Part shown: piece by piece, positions 30,687-39,053 of the stretch
How the letters are laid out: each line of letters begins with the position of its first letter
How positions within the stretch are numbered: the first letter of the stretch is position 1
Origin: Mycoplasmatota bacterium
GTDB lineage: Bacteria > Bacillota_I > Bacilli_A > Haloplasmatales > Haloplasmataceae
Length of the DNA stretch: 64,000 nucleotides
Assembly (NCBI GenBank): GCA_018394295.1
Contig: CP074573.1
Span: 2,918,543 to 2,982,542 of the forward strand
Reading direction: 5' to 3'
Made by a program: the position numbers and the translations under genes
The notes under the pieces: generated by a model
What the model saw: the letters and a program-made list of their open reading frames with translations, nothing else
Told to the model about the DNA's origin: nothing
Databases searched by the model: none

Positions 30687-31766
30687 ATGAAACACTTGAA
30701 CAAGGACTTTAAGCTTGATGTTAATCAAGCAATTGAATTTCAAAATGTATTAGTAGCTCTTTATGGACAAAATAATTTTTATAAATTCTTAGAAGAAGAT
30801 AATATAAAATTTGATTGTTTAGTTGATAAATACATTGAAAAAATGAAAAAGAAACTCACATTATATATGAAATGGGAATTAAACTATTTTTTCAATATGG
30901 GAGAATTTACACTGTATAGTATGGGTAGAATGATTTATATGAAATATATTCTTAATCATTCACCTATAAAAAAAGTAGAAGAATTAATCCGAATTATAGA
31001 AAATAGTGATTCTATAATATTCGCCAAAGCTATATTTTTATGCCATATGTACATTAATAAGTCTAGGATAAATTTTAAAAAAGTAGAAAAAGAAGTGAAT
31101 AGTATTTCTGAGATGATAGAAATTATAAAAAACACAACCTATCAATTTGAAGATACGAAAGTAAAAATTATTGAATGTCTAGAAAATCTTGAAGAAACTA
31201 AACAACGATATTGTTTACTTCTTAACAATATATATCAAAAGATATACAAAACATATGAAGAAGATATACTAAAATTAGTAATAAAGAAAAAAACAAAATA
31301 TGAAGATCGCTTTAATCGTGATCCCGAACAATTTTGTAAAGATTGTTTTAATACAGATTTAGAAGTGTTTGGGAATAAAGTGTGTATTCACATCAGTTTT
31401 TTCTGGAATATTGGGTATGAGTATTGGCCTAAACAATTTGGTGAAGAAGTGATTATTCTTGGTGCAAACTCACATTTAAAGGATATAACTATACCTCAAA
31501 AAGAAAAAATCTTTAACTTTTTGAAGACGATATCTGATAAGAGTCGTTTAGAAATAATCCATTTATTATCAGAAAGGCCATATTATGTAAATGAGTTGGC
31601 TGAAAAATTAAATTTTAGTACAGCAACCATCTCTTATCATTTAAGTAAATTACAAGAAATTAATATAGTTGATTTTAAAAGAAGAGATCAACGATTTTAT
31701 TACTTTTTATTAGATAATCAAATTAAAAATTTATTTAAAGAAGCATCAGAACTATTTGTAGAATAA
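30687..31766 (+). CDS. ArsR-type winged-helix regulator with long N-terminal domain
   Basis: 359 residues. Only the last 90 or so form a recognisable ArsR helix-turn-helix (ISDKSRLEIIHLLSERPYYVNELAEKL, STATISYHLSKL). The first 260 are helical, rich in Lys and aromatics, without membrane segments; this could be an effector-binding region. No ArsR metal-site ELCV-x-D motif is seen. It ends the operon, so it is the natural candidate to bind the twin TTTAGATA operators, although this is inferred. Confidence 0.8.
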   Translation: MKHLNKDFKLDVNQAIEFQNVLVALYGQNNFYKFLEEDNIKFDCLVDKYIEKMKKKLTLYMKWELNYFFNMGEFTLYSMGRMIYMKYILNHSPIKKVEELIRIIENSDSIIFAKAIFLCHMYINKSRINFKKVEKEVNSISEMIEIIKNTTYQFEDTKVKIIECLENLEETKQRYCLLLNNIYQKIYKTYEEDILKLVIKKKTKYEDRFNRDPEQFCKDCFNTDLEVFGNKVCIHISFFWNIGYEYWPKQFGEEVIILGANSHLKDITIPQKEKIFNFLKTISDKSRLEIIHLLSERPYYVNELAEKLNFSTATISYHLSKLQEINIVDFKRRDQRFYYFLLDNQIKNLFKEASELFVE

Positions 31767-31771
31767 ATAAC

Positions 31772-31801
31772 AAAAAAAAGTGGAAACATTCCACTTTTTT
31801 T
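31772..31801. terminator. Bidirectional terminator
   Basis: Stem AAAAAGTGGA / TCCACTTTTT with A and T runs on each side, between the convergent ArsR and P-loop kinase genes. Confidence 0.85.
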
Positions 31802-32288
31802 ATATTATCATCTTTTTAATTTGATTGGCTACACCATCCACACCTTGATTATCAGTATTTATTTTTGTTGTGTCTAACTGTTGATACATGGAGAGTCTAT
31901 TAAGACTGGTATTTATGCTATCTACATCTCTGTTATCGTTTTTCATTCGTTTTTCTAAAGTTTCTTTACTACATACTAAAGAAATATGATATTGTTGTGT
32001 CGCTTGTAAATTGAGATTGTTTAATATTTCATTTATGATTTCTTGCTTATGCATAACCCACGAGAAGATGATGTATCGAAAATTATCATTTTGAAGATAG
32101 TTATTTAATAAATAGCATATATTTTTAATTACCATTTGTTTATTTGATTCATCAAAGTTCCATGGATTCATTTGCCAACACCAATCACCATCTAACCAAA
32201 TTGAGGGTTGAAGGATGTTATGAAGTGCCTTACTAGTTGTTGTTTTTCCAACGCCCATTGTACCGCCAATAAAGATTATTTTTTTCAT
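31800..32288 (-). CDS. Small P-loop kinase-like ATPase
   Basis: 162 residues beginning MKKIIFIGGTMGVGKTTTSK, a Walker A in the second strand position of nucleoside/shikimate kinase-type proteins. WLDGDWCWQMNPW follows, then a lid-like KRMKNDNRD. The size and layout suggest a small-molecule kinase (nucleoside, aminoglycoside or similar); substrate unknown. GAGGTGAAA lies before the ATG; single gene, convergent with the regulator. Confidence 0.75.
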   Translation of the reverse strand: MKKIIFIGGTMGVGKTTTSKALHNILQPSIWLDGDWCWQMNPWNFDESNKQMVIKNICYLLNNYLQNDNFRYIIFSWVMHKQEIINEILNNLNLQATQQYHISLVCSKETLEKRMKNDNRDVDSINTSLNRLSMYQQLDTTKINTDNQGVDGVANQIKKMII

Positions 32289-32358
32289 GTTTTCACCTCG
32301 TATTATAAGTTTATTATAGCATGTAATTAAAATTTTTAAAAAAAATGATTAAAAAAAG

Positions 32359-32387
32359 TTGACAAAGATAAATATGTGACATATAAT
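32359..32387 (+). promoter_or_regulatory. Consensus promoter of the ABC exporter operon
   Basis: TTGACA, 17-bp spacer, TATAAT: perfect sigma-A promoter. The last base is shared with the first of three palindromes, so it should be strong unless repressed. Confidence 0.9.
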
Positions 32388-32430
32388 AGACTACGTAGTC
32401 TAGACCATATGGTCTAGACCGATAAGTCTA
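32387..32430. promoter_or_regulatory. Three interlocked 16-bp palindromic operators
   Basis: TAGACTACGTAGTCTA (32387-32402) and TAGACCATATGGTCTA (32401-32416) are perfect palindromes; TAGACCGATAAGTCTA (32415-32430) is imperfect. Each shares TA with the next, giving an exact 14-bp step. Half-sites TAGAC are constant. They cover the transcription start region, typical for a TetR repressor; a tetR gene ends the operon. Confidence 0.88.
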
Positions 32431-32452
32431 TTAATTGGGGAGGAATGTAAAA

Positions 32453-33307
32453 ATGTTTAATGTTGAGAATTTAACATTTAAATATCCAAAAAACAAACAG
32501 AATACAATTAAAGGAATTAGTTTTGAGATTAAACCAGGTGAAATATTTGGTTTATTAGGTCCTAGTGGTGTAGGTAAAAGTACTACTCAGAAGATTTTAA
32601 CAAAGTTATTAACCAATTATTCTGGTGTAGTCAAGTACAAAGGTAAAAATCTAGATACATATAAAAAAGATTTTTATCAAGAAATTGGTGTTGGATTTGA
32701 AATGCCTGTTCACTTTTCAAAATTGACAGCGGAAGAAAATTTACACTTTTTTCAAAAATTATATCGAAGTCATGCTGATATTGATGAATTATTAAAAAGA
32801 GTTGGATTATATGAACACAGAAAAAAACAAGTGAATGAATTTTCAAAAGGAATGAAATCAAGATTAAATTTTGTACGTGCACTAATTAATAATCCTAAAA
32901 TTTTATTCCTAGATGAACCAACAAATGGATTAGATCCTAAAAACGCTAAAGTTATCAAAGACATAATAAGAGAATATAAAGCTAATGGAGGAACTGTGTT
33001 ATTAACAACACATCTTATGAATGATGTTGATGAATTGTGTGACCGTGTTGCTTTCTTAGCAGATGGAGTAATAGCAGAAATTGATACCCCGAAAAATTTA
33101 AAATTAAAACATGGGAAGCGTGAAGTAGAAGTAGAGTATGAACAAAATGAAAAAGTTATAAAAAATCAATACGAGTTAGATAATATAGGATTAAACAATG
33201 ATTTTATAAATGTGATTAAAAATAATAAAATTATCACAATTCACAGTAAAGAAACAACCTTAGATGATATTTTCATCAAAGTAACAGGAGTGAAACATCA
33301 TGAATAA
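32453..33307 (+). CDS. ABC transporter ATP-binding protein (exporter)
   Basis: 284 residues with Walker A GPSGVGKST, a divergent signature FSKGM in place of LSGGQ, Walker B ILFLDEPTNGLDP and H-loop TTHLM. The shape matches drug/fluoroquinolone-export ATPases of ABC-2 systems. The ATG at 32453 follows GGGGAGGAATG; an upstream ATG has no proper site. Overlaps the first permease gene by eight bases. Confidence 0.93.
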   Translation: MFNVENLTFKYPKNKQNTIKGISFEIKPGEIFGLLGPSGVGKSTTQKILTKLLTNYSGVVKYKGKNLDTYKKDFYQEIGVGFEMPVHFSKLTAEENLHFFQKLYRSHADIDELLKRVGLYEHRKKQVNEFSKGMKSRLNFVRALINNPKILFLDEPTNGLDPKNAKVIKDIIREYKANGGTVLLTTHLMNDVDELCDRVAFLADGVIAEIDTPKNLKLKHGKREVEVEYEQNEKVIKNQYELDNIGLNNDFINVIKNNKIITIHSKETTLDDIFIKVTGVKHHE

Positions 33308-34028
33308 TTTTATTGTATTGTTAAAAGGTGAATTACAAAGAATGAAAAAATACAATATTGTTGCAGCAAGTTTTCTTACAGTACTTATATGGATTGGTGT
33401 TCTTCAATTTAGTGGTCAAAAAGATGTTACACATTTGTTTCCAATCTTCATATTTGTTGATGCAACAACTATGTCGATGCTAATGATTGGGGTTACGATG
33501 TTTTTTGAAAAACAAGAAGGTGTATTGAAATCATTATTTGTTTCACCAATAAATAAAAATCAATACATTTTAGCTAAAACATTCGCAAATATTAGTTCAA
33601 ATTTATTTACATTAATTGTCCTTTATATCTATTCTATATTAGTTAAAGAAATTCACGTTAATATTTTGGGGTTAATAGGAGCGGTTGTTCTTATAGCGAT
33701 ATTTCATTCATTAATTGGTTTTATCTTAACTTACTATTCTAAAGACTTTACAAATATGTTAATAGCAATGATGAAATATATTTTTGTTTTAGGTGTTCCT
33801 GTATTACTAGAACAATTATCAATTATTAAATCAGATATAATATCAAAATTATTGTATTTTGTTCCTACAAAAGCTTCTATGAATTTATTACAGGTAGCAT
33901 CAAACACTACATTAAAGTCTTGGGAAGTGGTTATATCCCTTGCCTACATGATCATAGCTTCGATTTTGATTTTCATTTTTGTATCAAAAAGATTTGATAA
34001 ATTTGCGATAAAGGAAAGTGGTGTATAA
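33300..34028 (+). CDS. ABC-2 type permease, subunit 1
   Basis: 242 residues with six predicted membrane segments. The charged stretch after the second segment (EKQEGVLKSLFVSPINKNQYI) is the typical coupling region of ABC-2 permeases. Together with the ATPase and a second permease it should form an exporter; substrate unknown, possibly a toxic compound, since a TetR regulator is co-encoded. Confidence 0.88.
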   Translation: MNNFIVLLKGELQRMKKYNIVAASFLTVLIWIGVLQFSGQKDVTHLFPIFIFVDATTMSMLMIGVTMFFEKQEGVLKSLFVSPINKNQYILAKTFANISSNLFTLIVLYIYSILVKEIHVNILGLIGAVVLIAIFHSLIGFILTYYSKDFTNMLIAMMKYIFVLGVPVLLEQLSIIKSDIISKLLYFVPTKASMNLLQVASNTTLKSWEVVISLAYMIIASILIFIFVSKRFDKFAIKESGV

Positions 34029-34029
34029 C

Positions 34030-34752
34030 ATGTATAAAAGTTTTTTAAAAAGTGAACTAAAGAAATGGTTTAGAGACTCAATGATGAAAGTTATGTTAAT
34101 CTATCCACTAATATTATGTATCATTGGACGGTTTGTGATACCAGCTATCGCTAAAACAAGTCACTTTGAAGTTGATCCAATAGCAGACTATTTAGTCAGT
34201 GTACTAATTTTAATAACTCCATTAATATATGGTGCTTTAATTGGCTTTTCCATCTTAGATGATCGGGATGATAAAGTATTAACATCTATACGTATAACAC
34301 CATTAAGTGTTCATCAATTTATCTCATTTAGACTAATTGTTGGGACGCTATTAGCTTTTATTGGTTGCATAATTGTTATGTGGTTTTCTAATATAGGTTC
34401 ATTCACCTTTGGTGAAATTATTGCATTATCATTTTTATCAGCTTTAGCAACTCCGGTTAGCGGATTAATAATTAATGCCTTAGCGCATAATAAAATTGAA
34501 GGTTTTGCAGTAATGAAAGGGACTGGAACAATTATTATTTTTCCTATAATTGCTCTCTATTTTACTGATGCTAAAGAATTTATCTTTTCTCTAGCACCTG
34601 GATTTTGGCCAGCAAAAGCAATTAGTAGTATTGTTAGAAATGATAGTCTATTACTATCTTATACCCAATATTACTTAATAGGATTAATCTACGTAATTGT
34701 TCTAAACATTATCGTCTATCAAATTTTCTCAAAAAAAATGCAAGTAAATTAA
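34030..34752 (+). CDS. ABC-2 type permease, subunit 2
   Basis: About 240 residues with six membrane segments and the coupling stretch DDRDDKVLTSIRITPLSVHQFI. The ATG at 34030 is favoured because AAAGGAAAG lies about nine bases before it; GTG at 34018 overlaps subunit 1. Pairs with the preceding permease as a heterodimer. Confidence 0.88.
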   Translation: MYKSFLKSELKKWFRDSMMKVMLIYPLILCIIGRFVIPAIAKTSHFEVDPIADYLVSVLILITPLIYGALIGFSILDDRDDKVLTSIRITPLSVHQFISFRLIVGTLLAFIGCIIVMWFSNIGSFTFGEIIALSFLSALATPVSGLIINALAHNKIEGFAVMKGTGTIIIFPIIALYFTDAKEFIFSLAPGFWPAKAISSIVRNDSLLLSYTQYYLIGLIYVIVLNIIVYQIFSKKMQVN

Positions 34753-34856
34753 TCATTTAGGGATAAGTAATTTATCCTACTAATCATTTATTTTTTAACA
34801 TATAGATGTTATAATAAATGACAGTGATAATTTCATACAGTAGAGGTGATTACATC

Positions 34857-35468
34857 ATGGAAGATCATAAGAAAAATTTTGAGAAAAAACAGGAATTAAT
34901 CGATGCAGCTATAGAAGAGTTTGGAAATAATGGGTATGAGAAAGCATCATTAAATAATATTTTAAAAGCAGCAGGGATTAGTAAAGGAACATTTTATTAT
35001 CATTTTAAAAATAAAGAAGATCTTTATTTTTATCTATTGACCTTTATGGCAGAAGATAAACAGAAATTTTTTCAAGATAGATTAACAATGGAATTATTTA
35101 ATCAAGATTTCTTTACCATATTTGAAAAATTAATTGAATTTGCCTTAGAATTTGCGACTCAAAATCCACAAATTAATAAATTTGCAGAAAGTTATATGAA
35201 AGAAAAAAATAATCTAATTTATCAAAAGATTGTTGAACATTTTGGTGATCAAAGAGTAGACTTTTTCGATGCTATTATTGATAAAGCTTATCAAAAAGGT
35301 GAAATTCGACAAGATATATCAATTGAGTTTCAGAAAAATATGGTTTATTACTTAATGACACATGTGGTTGAAATTGCTGATATCATAGAAATAGAAGATT
35401 TCAAAAAAGCATCGATAGAATTAATTAAATTTATCCGACATGGTCTAGAAAATTCAAATAATAATTAG
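34857..35468 (+). CDS. TetR/AcrR-family repressor of the exporter operon
   Basis: 203 residues from the ATG at 34857 (GAGGTGATTACATC upstream). N-terminal helix-turn-helix LNNILKAAGISKGTFYYHFKNKEDLY is canonical TetR; the remainder is a ligand-binding helical bundle. It lies 104 bp after the permeases and is likely partly co-transcribed. The triple TAGAC operator at the operon promoter is its probable target. Confidence 0.92.
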   Translation: MEDHKKNFEKKQELIDAAIEEFGNNGYEKASLNNILKAAGISKGTFYYHFKNKEDLYFYLLTFMAEDKQKFFQDRLTMELFNQDFFTIFEKLIEFALEFATQNPQINKFAESYMKEKNNLIYQKIVEHFGDQRVDFFDAIIDKAYQKGEIRQDISIEFQKNMVYYLMTHVVEIADIIEIEDFKKASIELIKFIRHGLENSNNN

Positions 35469-35473
35469 GGTAA

Positions 35474-35510
35474 AAACTGTAAATGTGTCACATTTACAGT
35501 TTTTTTTATT
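35474..35510 (+). terminator. Terminator after tetR
   Basis: 12-bp stem AAACTGTAAATG / CATTTACAGTTT, five-base loop, long T run. Confidence 0.9.
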
Positions 35511-35522
35511 AATAGTATAAAT

Positions 35523-35552
35523 AAAAGAATCATTTCCTGTGATTCTTTTTTT
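35523..35552 (+). terminator. Second tandem terminator
   Basis: 10-bp stem AAAAGAATCA / TGATTCTTTT with a seven-base loop and T run, 13 bp after the first. Confidence 0.8.
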
Positions 35553-35618
35553 AATATTATCATTAATAATCACAAATTTAAATAAGATATAAATAGATAG
35601 TTAACTTGGAGGAAAATT

Positions 35619-36599
35619 ATGTTTAAAAAAATAGTAAATCCAGATTTATATCATGGTGAAAAGAAGAAGAAAAACTTTTTCGAGGGATGGTATTATAAAA
35701 TTACTGATAAAGAAAATAAATATTCTTTCGCGTTTATTCCAGGTATTATAAAAGGTAAAATATTGGGTGAGGGACATTCTTTTATTCAGGTATTAGATGG
35801 TAAGAATCATAAATTTTATTATTTAAAATTTACTAAAGGTAATTTTAAATCTCAACATAAACCTTTTAGTATTGAAATTAATAATAATTTATTTTCATTG
35901 AAAGAAATTAGATTAAGTCACTATGATGAAAGGTTACAAGTTGTCGGATCGTTAAAAATAGTCGATGTCATTAAATGGCCAGATTCATTAATTAATCCAG
36001 GTAGTATGGGTTTTTATAATTATCTATGGTTTATGGAATGTTACAGTCAAGTTTGTTGCTTAGATGGAAAACTTGTTGGTAAGCTGATGATTAATCATGA
36101 AGAGATTGATTTTTCTGGTGGTAAGATATATATTGAAAAAAATTGGGGATCAAATTTTCCTGAAAATTATATCTGGGTTCAAGCAAATAATTTTTTTGAT
36201 GAAAATGCTGCTTTATCTATGTCAATGGGACGTGTTCCTCTCGGGCGTTATCATTTTAATGGTTTTTTGACTGCGTTTCGCTTTAATAATAAAGTATATA
36301 AATTTACATCAATCAATCGTAGTAAGATGGATTTAGAATTTGATCAAAACAATGTTAATATTACCTTCAAAAAAGATAATTATCAATTGTCTATTGAAAC
36401 AAGATGTAAAGCATCTGATTTTATGACAATTAAAGGACCAAGTGATGGAAAAATGAATCGTGACGTGAGGGAAAGTATTATCAGTGAGGTTAGAGTTGAA
36501 TTAATTGATTTATATAAAGAAATGATTTTATTTCAAGGGATAAGTCAAAATTCAGGAGTTGAAATAATGGGAAATATCAGAACGTTATTAAGCAAATAA
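35619..36599 (+). CDS. Tocopherol-cyclase-like family protein
   Basis: 326 residues. FFEGWYYKIT near the start, SFAFIPGI, YLWFMECYSQVC and the IEKNWGSNFPENYIWVQAN stretch match the tocopherol-cyclase-like (lipocalin-related) family. In plants and cyanobacteria the family closes the chroman ring of vitamin E; Bacillota do not make tocopherol, so the actual substrate, perhaps a lipid or quinone, is unknown. No signal peptide; GGAGG before the ATG. It faces the cotJ genes. Confidence 0.82.
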   Translation: MFKKIVNPDLYHGEKKKKNFFEGWYYKITDKENKYSFAFIPGIIKGKILGEGHSFIQVLDGKNHKFYYLKFTKGNFKSQHKPFSIEINNNLFSLKEIRLSHYDERLQVVGSLKIVDVIKWPDSLINPGSMGFYNYLWFMECYSQVCCLDGKLVGKLMINHEEIDFSGGKIYIEKNWGSNFPENYIWVQANNFFDENAALSMSMGRVPLGRYHFNGFLTAFRFNNKVYKFTSINRSKMDLEFDQNNVNITFKKDNYQLSIETRCKASDFMTIKGPSDGKMNRDVRESIISEVRVELIDLYKEMILFQGISQNSGVEIMGNIRTLLSK

Positions 36600-36603
36600 A
36601 AAA

Positions 36604-36632
36604 AGTTTATAATGAAAAAATCATTATAAACT
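36604..36632. terminator. Bidirectional terminator
   Basis: 12-bp perfect stem AGTTTATAATGA / TCATTATAAACT with A and T tracts on both sides, overlapping the last codons of cotJC. Confidence 0.8.
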
Positions 36633-37220
36633 AGTATCTTTTTTAACAACAAATTGATTTCTCATGGATTGATGTAATTGTATATCATCTAATGTTTCTC
36701 CAAATCTTTGAAAATGAATTACTTCTCTAACTCTTAGAAAATTAATTGGTTTTGTGACATCTGGGTCATCTGTTAGATTTAGTATTTGTTCGTAGGTAGC
36801 TCTTGCTTTTGATTCTGCTGCTAAATTTTCATGTAAGTTAGCAACAGGGTCACTAGTATTACTCATAGAAGCAGTTGTAAAAGCTTCTCCTGACGGGCTT
36901 TGTGGGAAAATGTGATTATCCCAGACAGCATAATAACCTTGAAGGCCTGCTTCCTTAAATTCTTCAGGCGTTGCATCTCTAGATAGTTGAAAAATGATAG
37001 ATTGTATCATTTCTAGATGAGCTAGTTCTTCTGTACCAATATCATTTAATACAGCTTTAGATTTACTTGTTGGCATATTAATTCGTTGTGTTAAATAACG
37101 AATCGCTGCTCCTAATTCGCCATTTGGACCCCCAAATTGAGTTGATATCGCATTCGCTAATTTCAAGTTTGGTTTTCTGATATTAACTGGAAATTGTAAT
37201 TTCTTTTCATATACCCACAT
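36624..37220 (-). CDS. cotJC: Spore coat protein CotJC, manganese-catalase family
   Basis: 198 residues from the ATG at 37220 (MWVYEKKLQFPVNI), which follows GGAGG. Metal ligands of a dinuclear Mn catalase are visible: GELGAAIRYL, GTEELAHLEMI, NLAAESKARATYEQI and REVIHFQRFGE. In Bacillus CotJC is placed in the inner spore coat together with CotJA and CotJB. Its presence suggests the lineage forms, or once formed, spores. Third gene of a compact cotJABC set. Confidence 0.95.
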   Translation of the reverse strand: MWVYEKKLQFPVNIRKPNLKLANAISTQFGGPNGELGAAIRYLTQRINMPTSKSKAVLNDIGTEELAHLEMIQSIIFQLSRDATPEEFKEAGLQGYYAVWDNHIFPQSPSGEAFTTASMSNTSDPVANLHENLAAESKARATYEQILNLTDDPDVTKPINFLRVREVIHFQRFGETLDDIQLHQSMRNQFVVKKDTSL

Positions 37221-37221
37221 A

Positions 37222-37500
37222 TTATACCTCCATGTCTCCTTCCCATGGCCATTTGTCATCTTCAGCTACCCAATTCCAATAGTTACCACTAAAAGGAGAT
37301 TCACCAAAGTTAAAAAATGGTCCATACTTTTCATTATATAATTGTCTTAATTGTTGTAATGACTTAGAAACATAACTATAATCCTTTAATGCTTGTGGAT
37401 CATTCGGATGTGTATTTAAAAATAAATTTAAATCAACAGCAGAAAAACTTAATTCTTGTATTTTTTTATTTAACTCTTCTTTAGTTAACATATTTTCCAT
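37222..37500 (-). CDS. cotJB: Spore coat protein CotJB
   Basis: 92 residues; the C-terminal YGPFFNFGESPFSGNYWNWVAEDDKWPWEGD is characteristic of CotJB, as is the helical N-terminus ending in LQQLRQLYNEKYGP. A one-base gap separates its stop from cotJC and its start lies 16 bp beyond cotJA. A second in-frame ATG three codons on could also start it. Confidence 0.93.
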   Translation of the reverse strand: MENMLTKEELNKKIQELSFSAVDLNLFLNTHPNDPQALKDYSYVSKSLQQLRQLYNEKYGPFFNFGESPFSGNYWNWVAEDDKWPWEGDMEV

Positions 37501-37516
37501 AACCTATTCCATCCTC

Positions 37517-37717
37517 CTATGATTTAAATGGATATGGTGATTTATATTCTTGATATAAATCTTTAAATATTGTACCTTTATATAAAGCCTCATTAACATT
37601 ATATAAATTGTGATATTGTTGATAAGGTACATAAGCTTGAGCTAGTTTAGGACTATATTTATTATCTCGTGATTGCCTATAGACATGATTCATCATTTCT
37701 TGAAGCACCGCCTTCAT
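37517..37717 (-). CDS. cotJA: Spore coat protein CotJA
   Basis: 66 residues or fewer. The C-terminus (YVPYQQYHNLYNVNEALYKGTIFKDLYQEYKSPYP) follows the CotJA pattern EALxKGTLxxxLYxxY. The ATG at 37717 has no ribosome site; GAAGGCGGTG lies inside the frame before the tandem ATGs at 37696/37693, so the real start may be there, giving about 59 residues. I found no convincing sporulation sigma-E promoter. Confidence 0.85.
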   Translation of the reverse strand: MKAVLQEMMNHVYRQSRDNKYSPKLAQAYVPYQQYHNLYNVNEALYKGTIFKDLYQEYKSPYPFKS

Positions 37718-37834
37718 TATTTTTTCGATATATGATATGTGTTTATGTTTTTTTTAGTTACATATAATAAATTAATTAGTATTTTTGTCTAGTAAAGACA
37801 ATATAATATTAACGGATAAAAAAAGGAGGATAAT

Positions 37835-38932
37835 ATGAATAATATTTGTAAAGTAAAACATGTTTTTCCAGGTGGTAATACAACTCAAGGGTTTTATTCA
37901 TTTTATGATTATATACTTCCTCAAGAAGAAGCTAATCATATTTATTGTCTTAAAGGTGGACCTGGTGTGGGAAAATCTTCATTTATGAAAAAAATAGGAA
38001 AAAAAATGACAGATTTAAATTATTTTGTTGAATATCATCATTGTTCATCAGATCCAAATTCATTAGATGCGCTTGTTATTCCATCTTTAAAAATTGCATT
38101 AATCGACGGAACTAGCCCTCATATAGTTGATCCTCAAAATCCTGGTGCTGTAGATGAAATCTTGAATTTAGGTCAATTTTGGAATGAAGAGGGTATGAAA
38201 CAACATAAACATGATGTGATTAACACAAACGAAGATATCAAAAGACAATTTGATAAAGCTTATCAATATTTAAAAGCAGCTAAAGAAGTATATAATACCT
38301 ACGAGATAACAGAGAAGAAGGCTTTTGATCAAAATGTATATAATGTGGTAAAGGCTAAATTAATTTCTGAATTGTTTCATAATATCCCAATAAAACACAA
38401 ACTTGGAAAAGATCGCCATTTATTTGGATATGCATTAACCCCTATTGGGATTACAGAATTTCGAGATACTTTAATATGTAACTATGAGACAAGATATATT
38501 ATTAAAGAATCAGTTGGAGCATCAAGTGAAGAGCTTATGAATGAAATTGTAAAAGAAGCAATTAAAAAAGGGTTATATCTAGAGTGTTATCACTCTCCAA
38601 TTAAGGTAGAAAAAATAGAAGATATCTTAATTCCTGAATTAAACCTTTCAATCTCTGTGGATAATAAATATAATAACTTTGATTTTGAATATAATAAGAA
38701 AATAAATTTATTGAATTTATTAAATAAAGATACTCTTAATGATTATAATGATGAAATTAATGAAGATAAAGAACTATTTGAAGTCTTGCTCTATAAAGCA
38801 TTACATTATATAAACAAAGCAAAAAGTCTTCATGATAAACTAGAAGAGTATTATATACCAAATATGAATTTCAAAGAAGTTGACAAATATATGGAAACAG
38901 TCCTTGCTAAAATATTGAAGAACAAAAAATAA
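37835..38932 (+). CDS. P-loop ATPase of unknown role (PRK06851-type)
   Basis: 365 residues; the Walker A is CLKGGPGVGKSSFMKK at about 50. A second conserved block, HHCSSDPNSLDALVIPSLKIALIDGTSPH, matches a family of Bacillota ATPases. The protein appears to repeat its layout: near residues 240-270 LYLECYHSPIKVEKIEDILIPELNLSI echoes the first half but without a Walker A. Cytosolic; function unknown. Divergent from cotJA with AAAGGAGG before the ATG, ends at a terminator. Confidence 0.75.
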   Translation: MNNICKVKHVFPGGNTTQGFYSFYDYILPQEEANHIYCLKGGPGVGKSSFMKKIGKKMTDLNYFVEYHHCSSDPNSLDALVIPSLKIALIDGTSPHIVDPQNPGAVDEILNLGQFWNEEGMKQHKHDVINTNEDIKRQFDKAYQYLKAAKEVYNTYEITEKKAFDQNVYNVVKAKLISELFHNIPIKHKLGKDRHLFGYALTPIGITEFRDTLICNYETRYIIKESVGASSEELMNEIVKEAIKKGLYLECYHSPIKVEKIEDILIPELNLSISVDNKYNNFDFEYNKKINLLNLLNKDTLNDYNDEINEDKELFEVLLYKALHYINKAKSLHDKLEEYYIPNMNFKEVDKYMETVLAKILKNKK

Positions 38933-38935
38933 ATT

Positions 38936-38970
38936 AAAATCTCCAAGAGTGTATTCTTGGAGATTTTTAC
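38936..38970 (+). terminator. Terminator
   Basis: 13-bp perfect stem AAAATCTCCAAGA / TCTTGGAGATTTT with a six-base loop. Confidence 0.92.
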
Positions 38971-38990
38971 TTAATAAATGATTTAATTAA

Positions 38991-38999
38991 TGATATAAT
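38991..38999 (+). promoter_or_regulatory. Extended -10 promoter for pepT
   Basis: TGATATAAT, 55 bp before the start and directly behind the preceding terminator. Confidence 0.6.
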
Positions 39000-39053
39000 A
39001 AAAATGTCAATAGTTGTAAAAACAATATTAATAAAAAATACTTAGGAGGAATA

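Noticed and set aside
37730-37834. Sporulation sigma-E promoter before cotJA
   Set aside because: CATATATC-like sequence is present but without a proper -35 at correct spacing.
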